From: Chitinophagaceae bacterium
GTDB lineage: Bacteria; Bacteroidota; Bacteroidia; Chitinophagales; Chitinophagaceae
Assembly (NCBI GenBank): GCA_003534175.1
Contig: DPFD01000019.1
Coordinates: forward strand, 4,038 to 11,506
Direction of reading: 5' to 3'
DNA: 7,469 nucleotides
Below are positions 1 to 6,488 of the stretch, in pieces. Below the pieces are notes generated by a model that saw only the letters and a program-made list of their open reading frames with translations, ran no database searches and was not told the origin of the DNA. The translations under genes were made by a program, and so were the position numbers. How positions within the stretch are numbered: the stretch's first letter is position 1; the number at the start of each line of letters is the position of its first letter.

Positions 1-57
1 AATTTTCACCCTTGCTCCTGTTTTTCATTTGTAACTTCCACCTTTAAAAATCAAGTG

Positions 58-1599
58 ATGGATAAGAAAGAGAAATTTATCAGCACCATGCAGGCCGGAT
101 ATACCTTTAAAGGTGAGCATGTACAATTGGGTGCGCCGCTGTTTGAAGGAGAGGTGATTGCAGATGCACCGATATTTTTACCCCTGAAAATGATGAACCG
201 GCATGGACTGATTGCCGGAGCTACCGGAACCGGTAAAACGAAAACCCTTCAGGTACTCGCAGAAATTCTGAGCGACTCGAGTGTGCCGGTGTTGCTGATG
301 GATATTAAAGGAGATTTGAGCGGACTGGCAGCCGCTGGAGCCTCGAATAAAATTATTGCAGAGCGCTATCCGAAAATGCGACTCGAATATCAGCCTCAGG
401 CATATCCGGTGGAATTATTATCGCTCACCGGTACAGATGGAGTGCGTTTGCGCGCTACCGTTAGTGAGTTTGGTCCGGTGTTGCTAAGTAAGATCCTCAA
501 CCTGAACGATACGCAGGGTGGTATTGTAGCACTCATCTTCAAGTATTGTGATGATAACATGCTGCCATTGCTCGATTTGAAAGATTTCATCAAGGTATTA
601 CAGTTTATTTCTTCTGATGGTAAAGCGGAGATTGAAAAGTTGTACGGCAAAATCTCCACTTCATCCACCGGCACCATCCTGAGAAAGGTGATTGAACTGC
701 AACAGCAGGGAGCCGATGCTTTTTTTGGCGAACGCAGTTTTGAGGTAGACGACCTGATGCGCATTGCACAGGATGGCAGAGGCATCATCAGTATTCTAAG
801 GCTGATGGATTTACAGGACCGGCCTAAGCTGTTCTCTACTTTCATGTTGCAACTGCTTTCTGAATTGTATGCCACCTTACCGGAAGAAGGTGATTTAGAC
901 AAACCGAAACTGGTTATGTTTATTGATGAGGCCCACCTGGTTTTTCAGGAAGCTTCCAGCGAGCTGCTGCGATTGATAGAAACAGTGATTAAGCTGATAC
1001 GTTCTAAGGGGGTAGGTATTTTTTTCTGTACACAAAACCCTATGGATGTTCCCGCTCCCGTACTCTCGCAATTGGGTTTGAAAGTTCAGCACGCGTTACG
1101 TGCATTTACGGCAGCCGACAGAAAAACGATCCGTCAAACAGCAGAGAATTATCCGCTCACTGATTTTTATAAGGTGGATGAATTGATTACCCAACTGGGT
1201 ATTGGCGAGGCGTTGATTACTATGCTGAATGAAAAAGGGATTCCCACGCCCCTGGCGCATGTGATGCTGTGTTCGCCCAGAAGTCGTATGGATATTTTGA
1301 ATCAGTCTGAAGTGGATAACATCAATGCCTCTTCCAGGTTGATAAAAAAATACAATGAAACCATCGATAGCGACAGTGCCCATGAAATCCTCTCCAGAAA
1401 GCTGGAAGCTGCAGCACAGGCAGCACCAGAAGAGCCTGTTAAAAAATCTGCCAAACCGCAGAAGAGTACCATGGAAACGATAACAGAAAATACGGTAGTG
1501 AAAAGCATGATGCGCACGGCCGGCAACACCATTGTACGTTCTATTTTAGGCTCACTCGGTATCGGCTCCCGGAGAACCAAGTCAAAATCCTGGTTTTAG
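58..1599 (+). CDS. yjgR: YjgR/DUF853 HerA-like P-loop ATPase
   Basis: This is a probable cytoplasmic ATPase of the HerA/FtsK superfamily, YjgR (DUF853) branch, whose cellular role is not established. The protein is 513 residues from ATG 58. A GTG at 55 lies directly in front and would add one residue; ATG is preferred. Seen: Walker A GATGTGKT at residues 54-61, the segment DIKGDL shortly after it, Walker B 'MFIDEAH' with D290 and E291, and a likely arginine finger in 'HALRAFT' (R348). An Ala/Pro/Lys-rich linker (about 448-471) precedes a C-terminal segment, 'IVRSILGSLG', which resembles the end of E. coli YjgR as I remember it. Length is close to the roughly 500 residues of that protein, with about 30 extra residues at the N-terminus. 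It is complete with no frameshift. It converges on recQ. No NurA, Sir2 or other nuclease partner is visible, so a HerA-type end-resection or defence role is not supported here. Confidence 0.9.
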   Translation: MDKKEKFISTMQAGYTFKGEHVQLGAPLFEGEVIADAPIFLPLKMMNRHGLIAGATGTGKTKTLQVLAEILSDSSVPVLLMDIKGDLSGLAAAGASNKIIAERYPKMRLEYQPQAYPVELLSLTGTDGVRLRATVSEFGPVLLSKILNLNDTQGGIVALIFKYCDDNMLPLLDLKDFIKVLQFISSDGKAEIEKLYGKISTSSTGTILRKVIELQQQGADAFFGERSFEVDDLMRIAQDGRGIISILRLMDLQDRPKLFSTFMLQLLSELYATLPEEGDLDKPKLVMFIDEAHLVFQEASSELLRLIETVIKLIRSKGVGIFFCTQNPMDVPAPVLSQLGLKVQHALRAFTAADRKTIRQTAENYPLTDFYKVDELITQLGIGEALITMLNEKGIPTPLAHVMLCSPRSRMDILNQSEVDNINASSRLIKKYNETIDSDSAHEILSRKLEAAAQAAPEEPVKKSAKPQKSTMETITENTVVKSMMRTAGNTIVRSILGSLGIGSRRTKSKSWF

Positions 1600-1932
1600 C
1601 CGCAAACAATTTATTTGATTCAAGAATTACCATTTAAAAAATGCGCCAAATTTAATCGGCTGAAACACGGACAGGTACCTATTACATCGAAGTTTAATTC
1701 ACAATCTCCTGGATATATTTTGGATGATTGTTGTGTGATTTTCGTCTGGACCATAAAACTTATGCATTGATAATCAGCAAGATATAATTTAATTCAAATT
1801 GTATTAAACACCTTGTAGAAAAAAAACTATAAAATAATTTGTGGATATTGATTTCGTGCTTATCTTCGTCTTGGTTTTTCATAGGATATTGGATTTTAAA
1901 GCGGGACTAGATTTCTATCTTGGTCCCTTTTT
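1600..1932. other. AT-rich intergenic gap between convergent yjgR and recQ
   Basis: These 333 bases separate the 3' ends of two convergent genes. They are visibly richer in A and T than the flanking genes. The ATG codons I checked on the plus strand (for example near 1641, 1724 and 1761) run into stops within a few codons, so I see no small protein there. The right end holds an intrinsic terminator (1903-1934) and, upstream of it, a promoter-like pair of boxes (1813-1841). The octamer GGATATTG occurs twice, at 1843-1850 and 1884-1891. A perfect -7 motif on the minus strand (TAAATTTG, complement of 1647-1654) points into the 3' end of yjgR but has no recognisable -33 partner. The gap is longer than two convergent genes need, which is why a small RNA is considered. 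Confidence 0.7.
1813..1841 (+). promoter_or_regulatory. candidate Bacteroidota-type promoter in the yjgR-recQ gap
   Basis: TTG at 1813-1815 could serve as a -33 element. It is followed after 18 bases by ATAATTTG (1834-1841), which resembles the Bacteroidota -7 consensus TAnnTTTG except that the leading TA reads AT. Spacing fits the family preference of roughly 17-21 bases. The predicted start would be near 1845-1849. There is no coding sequence downstream before the terminator at 1903-1934. In AT-rich DNA such a match can occur by chance, so this is tentative. Confidence 0.25.
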
Positions 1933-1934
1933 TT
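1847..1934 (+). ncRNA. candidate small RNA upstream of the terminator
   Basis: If the promoter-like boxes at 1813-1841 are active, transcription would start near 1847 and end at the hairpin plus T-run at 1903-1934, giving an RNA of about 88 nt with no open reading frame of note. I do not recognise it as 6S, tmRNA, SRP RNA or RNase P RNA. The rightmost bases overlap the recQ stop codon, so it would be antisense to the last few bases of the recQ mRNA. The alternative is that the terminator simply ends a long yjgR 3' UTR. Both limits are inferred, and the start could be off by several bases. Confidence 0.15.
1903..1934 (+). terminator. intrinsic (Rho-independent) terminator
   Basis: The left arm GGGACTAGAT (1903-1912) pairs with the right arm ATCTTGGTCCC (1917-1927). 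The five outer pairs (GGGAC/GTCCC) are perfect; further in there is one T-G wobble and one bulged T, around a TTCT loop. Seven T residues (1928-1934) follow directly, as expected for a plus-strand terminator. It lies about 300 bases beyond yjgR and overlaps the recQ stop codon (1933-1935). Read on the minus strand the same hairpin is followed only by GCTTTAAAA, so it could stop recQ transcription too, but more weakly. Confidence 0.75.
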
Positions 1935-3834
1935 ATGCCTTTACCCTAACCAATTCCCCCCGTTCATTCAATTGAATCAGTGATTCGGTTTCCAGAAACC
2001 GTATGGCTTCCCGGGTGGCGTTCAGGCCAAATTCCGATTCAAGGGTTTGAATTTTCAACGGTCCGTTTTGAAGCATCTCAAGCATTTTTTCAGCTACGGT
2101 TAGTCCTTTCAGTGGCTGAGCCTTCATTTCTTTTTTCTTCAGGCACACATCACAGATGCCACAGGGGTTTACAGAAGCATCTCCAAAGTATCCGGCGATG
2201 TATTGGCTGCGGCAGGTAGTTTGCTGTTCAAAATAGTTCACCATGCGCTCCAGCCTGTTGCTGTACACCTCTTTGCGTTTGAGGTGCTCGGCGTAATTGA
2301 AGGAGAAATCATCCTGATACATGCGGTTCAGTATCAGGAACACAGAAGGCTGTTCAATGCGTGCCCTGTAATCAACAATGCCCATACCGTGGAGTTGGTG
2401 TAACCCTTTCGAAATCTCTGTTTCATCCCAACGCATAAAACGCGCGAGCGAAGATTCATTCAGTTTCACATCATGATCGAGGATGCCTTCATACATCCTC
2501 AGCAATCCTTTTATGAGTAGATTCAGTTGACTGAATCCGGTATCGAGTGATCGCAGGGATTCTGCGTTTATGGTAAAGCGCACCGTGGAAGGTTGCCAGG
2601 TACTTTCATTGAAACTTAATATTCCTGCCTTTTCAAGCGCCTGTATTGCATAGGTTGATTCCAGGATGTTGAATTTGAAATTGTCTGAGAACCGTGCGAG
2701 GTCGAAAGGATACAACTGACCGGCGCCTATGCCGGCAGCAACTCCTAAATAATTCATCAGGGAGAGATACACCTTTTTAATTTGCTCGTATTCCGGAAAA
2801 CGAAGGTTCAACATGTTACGTAGCTGCGTGGCATCTCCCGGCGTAGTAAGCAGGATGGCCTTGCTGTACTGCCGATCGCGCCCGGCGCGCCCGGCTTCCT
2901 GATAATAATTCTCCAGACAATCCGGTGTATCAAAATGAACTACCAAACGCACATCGGGTTTGTCTATGCCCATCCCAAAGGCATTGGTACAAACCATAAT
3001 TTTGGTTCGGCCGGAAATCCAGTCATCTTGTTTTCGTGTACGCATTTCCGTTGTTAATCCTGCATGGTAAAAATCTGCTGATATACCCTGCATTTGCAAC
3101 AAATCGGCAATGGCTTTTGTTTGTCGCCTGCTTTTACAGTACACAATACCGCTTCCTGTTTGTTCTTTAAAAATTTCCGCGATGTAATGATGTTTAGATT
3201 CGGGTTGAATGACGAAGTATGCCAGGTTGGGTCTTTCAAACGATTGCCGAAACCGGTTCAGTGTATGCAGATGCAGTTGTACGGCAATATCTTCCTGCAC
3301 GTCTTCTGTAGCAGAGGCTGTAAGGGCAATCACCGGCACATCGGGCAGTTGCCGTCGAATCTGGTTGATCTTCAGGTAGGCCGGCCTGAAATCATAGCCC
3401 CACTGAGAGATACAATGCGCTTCATCAATTGCCAGCAAATTGATGTCCATATCGAACATAGCATTCTTAAATGCTGTGGTGTCGAGCCTTTCAGGAGACA
3501 CGTATAAAAACTTCAGCGCACCGGCTACGGCCAGGCGGAGTATGTCCTGAATTTCGCGAAACGATAATCCTGTATGGATGGCCTGAGCGGGAATATTTCT
3601 TTGGTTCAGTTGTTCAACCTGGTCTTTCATCAACGCGATCAGCGGACTCACCACGAGGCACATGCCCTCTAACATCATGGCAGGAACCTGAAAGCAAATT
3701 GATTTGCCGCCACCGGTTGGTAAAATAGCCAGTGTGTGATTGCCGGAAACAACAGAGCGTATGATATCCTCCTGCATAGGGCGAAAGGCATCGTAATCCC
3801 AGTAAGTTTTCAGTATGTGCTGTGCAGTATTCAA
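1933..3834 (-). CDS. recQ: RecQ-family ATP-dependent DNA helicase, short form without HRDC
   Basis: This is a 3'-5' superfamily 2 helicase expected to act in recombinational repair and replication-fork maintenance. Of 633 residues, the order seen is: motif 0 (FRPMQEDII, 17-25), Walker A TGGGKS (40-45), DEAH (137-140), the RecQ aromatic-rich loop CISQWGYDFRP (141-151), motif III LTASA (171-175) and motif VI QEAGRAGR (312-319). The zinc cluster has C541, C558, C561 and C564. In E. coli RecQ this cluster follows the helicase core closely; here about 160 extra residues with winged-helix-like stretches lie between. The last 65 residues look like a small helix-turn-helix, and there is no HRDC domain. 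The start is TTG 3834: no ATG lies between it and the in-frame stop at 3858-3856, and the next Met (M20) is inside motif 0. It lies 21 bases after copA in the same direction, so co-transcription is likely. Confidence 0.92.
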   Translation of the reverse strand: MNTAQHILKTYWDYDAFRPMQEDIIRSVVSGNHTLAILPTGGGKSICFQVPAMMLEGMCLVVSPLIALMKDQVEQLNQRNIPAQAIHTGLSFREIQDILRLAVAGALKFLYVSPERLDTTAFKNAMFDMDINLLAIDEAHCISQWGYDFRPAYLKINQIRRQLPDVPVIALTASATEDVQEDIAVQLHLHTLNRFRQSFERPNLAYFVIQPESKHHYIAEIFKEQTGSGIVYCKSRRQTKAIADLLQMQGISADFYHAGLTTEMRTRKQDDWISGRTKIMVCTNAFGMGIDKPDVRLVVHFDTPDCLENYYQEAGRAGRDRQYSKAILLTTPGDATQLRNMLNLRFPEYEQIKKVYLSLMNYLGVAAGIGAGQLYPFDLARFSDNFKFNILESTYAIQALEKAGILSFNESTWQPSTVRFTINAESLRSLDTGFSQLNLLIKGLLRMYEGILDHDVKLNESSLARFMRWDETEISKGLHQLHGMGIVDYRARIEQPSVFLILNRMYQDDFSFNYAEHLKRKEVYSNRLERMVNYFEQQTTCRSQYIAGYFGDASVNPCGICDVCLKKKEMKAQPLKGLTVAEKMLEMLQNGPLKIQTLESEFGLNATREAIRFLETESLIQLNERGELVRVKA

Positions 3835-3855
3835 GTGGATGAAAAGCAGACCAAG

Positions 3856-5967
3856 TTAAAAAACCTTTTTCACGTAGAGCCTCGCTGAATTTATGGCGAG
3901 TACAATATCGCTGAAACCCATAGCCAATGCAGCGTTAGAAGGACTCAGGTATCCGAATGCGGCAATTGGAATGGCAATAACATTATAGAAAAATGCCCAA
4001 AAAAGATTTTGTTTGATGGTAAGATCGGTATGACGACCAAGGCCTAACGCCTCCGGCAAATTTTTCAAGCCATGATTTACCAGAATAACATCGGCATGTT
4101 GTAAGGCAATTTGCGAAGCATCACTCAATGAAATTCCCAGTGTGGCTTTTGCAAGTGCCGGAGCATCGTTAATGCCATCGCCCACCATAGCTGTGGGAGC
4201 CGAAGCGTTGAGGTTGCCAATGATTTCCAGTTTCTCTTTCGGTGATTTTTCAGCAATCACTTCCTGTATGCCCAGTGTAGCCGCCACTGCATCTGCTTTC
4301 GATTGCAAATCGCCGCTGAGCATAATGGTGCGAATACCGGCAGCGTGTAAACGCTGTATCATCTTGAATGCCTCAGGCCTGATTTCATCCTCCACATCCA
4401 CCCAGCCCAGTAGTGAGCCATTCTTCCACACATACAATGAATGACCATGTTCAGTGATGGTTTCGGGAAATGCTTTTGCCGCACCGGCAAGATAGAGGTC
4501 ACCATTCATATCTTCTGCACGTATGCCCACGCCTTTCATTTCCTCAACCTGTTTCCACTGAATGGGCGGAACACCACCCCATGCTTTTGCCACCGACTTT
4601 CCAATCGGATGAGCGGAAAATTTTTCCAGTGAAAACAAAATTCTTTTGAATTCATCTTCCGGAATGCTGGATTCATAACGGCTAACCGTAAACGCTCCGG
4701 TGGTTAATGTGCCTGTTTTGTCAAATACAATCTGTTGAATTTTTTTAAACGATTCCAGGCTTGAAGCATTCCGGAACAGTATACCCGAACGGGCGGATCG
4801 TCCCATACCCACTGCAATAGCAGCCGGTGTGGCTAATCCCATGGCACAGGGGCACGAAATCACCAGCACGGCCACGGCACGCATCAGCGAACGGCCAGCC
4901 TCAATATCGAAAATGAAATAATTCATCGCGAAAGTGATAACGGCAAGGGTTACCACAACCGGAACAAACACGGCGCTGATTTTATCAGCCATTTTTTGCA
5001 GCGGCGGCTTTTCTGCCTGCGCTTCCTCAACCATTTTGATGATGCCTGCCAGCACGGTATCTGATCCGGTGGCTGTTACCTGCGCCCGTACAATACCTTC
5101 TTCAACAATGCTGCCACCAATCAGGTTGTCCTTTTTTGTTTTGGGCAGCGGGGTGCTTTCTCCGGTGATGAGTGCTTCATTCACTGCACATTCACCCCAT
5201 AAAATTTTACAATCCGTTGGTACCTGTTCACCGGTTTTAATCAGGATAAGATCGCCGGTACGCAAAGCGGTATTTTCAATTTCAAAAATCTGTTCTTCGT
5301 GCTGATCGTTAAAGGCAATCATATTGGCCATCACTTTCTGTGAACGGGTGAGGGCTTTGATAGATTTTTGAGTAGACTGTATAGAAATATCTTCGAGGTA
5401 ATTCCCTAAAAAAACAAGGGTGATAATGGTAGCCGTGGTTTCAAAAAAAAGGTAATCGGGTCCGAGTTGCAGGATTGCTCCCGTAAGACTGTAAGCAAAT
5501 GAGGCTATGGCCCCAATCGTTATCAGCACATTCATATTCGGTACACCTGAGCGAATGCTTTTCACCGCACTTCTTCCGAAGAAATACATACCCGTAATGA
5601 ATACCGGCAGGCATATCATCAGTTGAACCCATGGGTTCATGAGCCAGTGCAGGTGTAACCATCCGTCGAGCATATGCAGCATGAGGACGGCGGTAAACGG
5701 AAGGGTAAAAAAGAAACGTTGTTTGTGGTTGCTGAGGAATGGGCTGGATGTTTTTCCGGACTGTGTTTCGTCCACCACCCGGTATCCTAAACTACGGATG
5801 CCATTGTTGAGTTGCTGGAGCGGACTTCCAGGGTTGTTGAAACTCACAGCTCCTGAAATCGGATTCACTTTTACATCACTCATGCCCTCCTGTTCAAGGT
5901 ATTTTGTAACAGAAAGTGCGCAGTTGCTGCAGGTCATGCCCTCTACTTTCCAATCCACATGTTCCAT
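3856..5967 (-). CDS. copA: copper-exporting P1B-type ATPase (CopA)
   Basis: This inner-membrane pump uses ATP to move Cu+ out of the cytoplasm. The 703-residue protein begins with one HMA metal-binding domain, GMTCSNC with C13 and C16. Eight hydrophobic segments can be placed near 84-104, 110-131, 145-166, 172-190, 332-352, 362-385, 655-675 and 678-695. Other motifs are TGES (268-271) in the actuator domain, CPC (372-374) in TM6, the phosphorylation site DKTGT (D416), the HP dipeptide (453-454) and GDGINDAP (596-603). Y661-N662 in TM7 and M683/S686 in TM8 fit the Cu+ class rather than the Zn/Cd class. The TM8 motif reads MGFSD where many Cu+ pumps have MxxSS. Start ATG 5967 puts the HMA domain at the usual distance from the N-terminus. 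There is no CopZ, CsoR or CueR gene in view and no clear CueR-type dyad upstream. recQ follows on the same strand. Confidence 0.93.
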   Translation of the reverse strand: MEHVDWKVEGMTCSNCALSVTKYLEQEGMSDVKVNPISGAVSFNNPGSPLQQLNNGIRSLGYRVVDETQSGKTSSPFLSNHKQRFFFTLPFTAVLMLHMLDGWLHLHWLMNPWVQLMICLPVFITGMYFFGRSAVKSIRSGVPNMNVLITIGAIASFAYSLTGAILQLGPDYLFFETTATIITLVFLGNYLEDISIQSTQKSIKALTRSQKVMANMIAFNDQHEEQIFEIENTALRTGDLILIKTGEQVPTDCKILWGECAVNEALITGESTPLPKTKKDNLIGGSIVEEGIVRAQVTATGSDTVLAGIIKMVEEAQAEKPPLQKMADKISAVFVPVVVTLAVITFAMNYFIFDIEAGRSLMRAVAVLVISCPCAMGLATPAAIAVGMGRSARSGILFRNASSLESFKKIQQIVFDKTGTLTTGAFTVSRYESSIPEDEFKRILFSLEKFSAHPIGKSVAKAWGGVPPIQWKQVEEMKGVGIRAEDMNGDLYLAGAAKAFPETITEHGHSLYVWKNGSLLGWVDVEDEIRPEAFKMIQRLHAAGIRTIMLSGDLQSKADAVAATLGIQEVIAEKSPKEKLEIIGNLNASAPTAMVGDGINDAPALAKATLGISLSDASQIALQHADVILVNHGLKNLPEALGLGRHTDLTIKQNLFWAFFYNVIAIPIAAFGYLSPSNAALAMGFSDIVLAINSARLYVKKVF

Positions 5968-5971
5968 ATGG

Positions 5972-5979
5972 CAAAATTA
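5972..5979 (-). promoter_or_regulatory. candidate copA -7 promoter element
   Basis: On the minus strand this reads TAATTTTG, a perfect match to the Bacteroidota -7 consensus TAnnTTTG. Its last base is five positions from the A of the copA ATG (5967), so the transcript would have almost no leader. No clear TTG or TTTG -33 box is found about 19 bases further upstream, which weakens the call. Confidence 0.4.
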
Positions 5980-6015
5980 CCTAAAGCCTGATAAGATAAT
6001 CTGTGTTTAACAAAA

Positions 6016-6023
6016 TATCTTTG
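6016..6023 (+). promoter_or_regulatory. candidate tsaE -7 promoter element
   Basis: TATCTTTG is a perfect match to TAnnTTTG and ends four positions before the A of the preferred tsaE ATG (6027). A start site at the usual distance would fall on or next to that ATG. No convincing -33 box is present near 5993-5999. If active, it would serve tsaE and probably ald. Confidence 0.4.
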
Positions 6024-6026
6024 GGT

Positions 6027-6440
6027 ATGGAATTGATTTTCAACGAAAGCGAACTGCCCCGGGTGGCTGAAACCTTTATTCGTGATATGATACCCGGTCA
6101 CAGGGTATTTGCGTTTCACGGGCCGCTGGGAGCCGGTAAAACAACATTTATTCAATCCGTTTGCCGGGCATTGCAGGTAACCGACCGTGTGTCGAGTCCT
6201 ACTTTTTCCATCATCAACGCCTACCACGCTCCGGAATATGGCGCGGTATATCATATGGATTTGTACCGGTTGAAATCATCTGCTGAAGCACTGGATGCAG
6301 GGGTAGATGAAGCCATACAATCGGGGGCAATCTGTTTCATTGAATGGCCGGATAAAGCACCGGAAATTACTTCGGGAGCAGTGCAATGTTTTCTGCAGGT
6401 TTTACCGGGCAATAGCAGAAAGTTGGAGATAAAATTGTAA
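6027..6440 (+). CDS. tsaE: TsaE, ATPase subunit of the t6A37 tRNA-modification system
   Basis: This is a cytoplasmic ATPase that works with TsaB and TsaD in making N6-threonylcarbamoyladenosine at position 37 of ANN-decoding tRNAs, after TsaC/TsaC2 makes threonylcarbamoyl-AMP. The 137-residue protein carries Walker A GPLGAGKT (32-39), SSPTFSI (56-62), HMDLYRL with D78 (76-82) and IEWPD with E106 and W107 (105-109), in the order and spacing of E. coli TsaE. It is slightly shorter than that protein at the C-terminus. An in-frame GTG at 6003 would add eight residues. ATG 6027 is preferred because it gives the usual N-terminus and because the -7 box overlaps the longer version. It is divergent from copA, and ald follows 48 bases later on the same strand. 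The other Tsa genes are not in the window. Confidence 0.93.
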   Translation: MELIFNESELPRVAETFIRDMIPGHRVFAFHGPLGAGKTTFIQSVCRALQVTDRVSSPTFSIINAYHAPEYGAVYHMDLYRLKSSAEALDAGVDEAIQSGAICFIEWPDKAPEITSGAVQCFLQVLPGNSRKLEIKL

Positions 6441-6469
6441 ATTGTAACGATATCAACTGACCACTTCAC

Positions 6470-6481
6470 CTGAAATTTCAG
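6470..6481. promoter_or_regulatory. 12-base perfect palindrome ahead of ald
   Basis: CTGAAATTTCAG reads the same on both strands and ends seven bases before the ald start codon. It sits in the only gap between tsaE and ald, which otherwise shows no -7 box. It could be a small operator or a weak hairpin over the translation start. A short palindrome can also arise by chance, so no regulator is proposed. Confidence 0.2.
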
Positions 6482-6488
6482 ATAGTTC

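Noticed and set aside
58..1599. HerA-like gene as part of an anti-phage system (HerA with Sir2, NurA or DUF4297-type nuclease)
   Set aside because: No nuclease or effector gene lies beside it, and the protein resembles the housekeeping YjgR/DUF853 type over its full length.
1647..1654. Minus-strand TAAATTTG promoter giving an antisense RNA into yjgR
   Set aside because: It matches the -7 consensus but has no -33 partner at suitable spacing, and no terminator or product was recognised downstream.
1843..1891. Direct repeat GGATATTG (1843-1850 and 1884-1891) as a regulatory or mobile-element repeat
   Set aside because: Two copies of an eight-base AT-rich word in a short AT-rich gap are expected by chance, and no third exact copy or symmetric arrangement was seen.
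3094..3507. Plus-strand open frames inside recQ, and similar opposite-strand frames inside copA and yjgR
   Set aside because: They lie wholly inside strongly supported genes, show no recognisable domain and are typical shadow frames.
6003..6026. Longer TsaE start at GTG 6003
   Set aside because: It adds eight residues not expected for the family, uses a rarer start codon and overlaps the likely -7 box. ATG 6027 fits better.
5968..6026. CueR- or CsoR-type copper operator in front of copA
   Set aside because: No long dyad resembling a CueR site or other clear inverted repeat is visible in the spacer.
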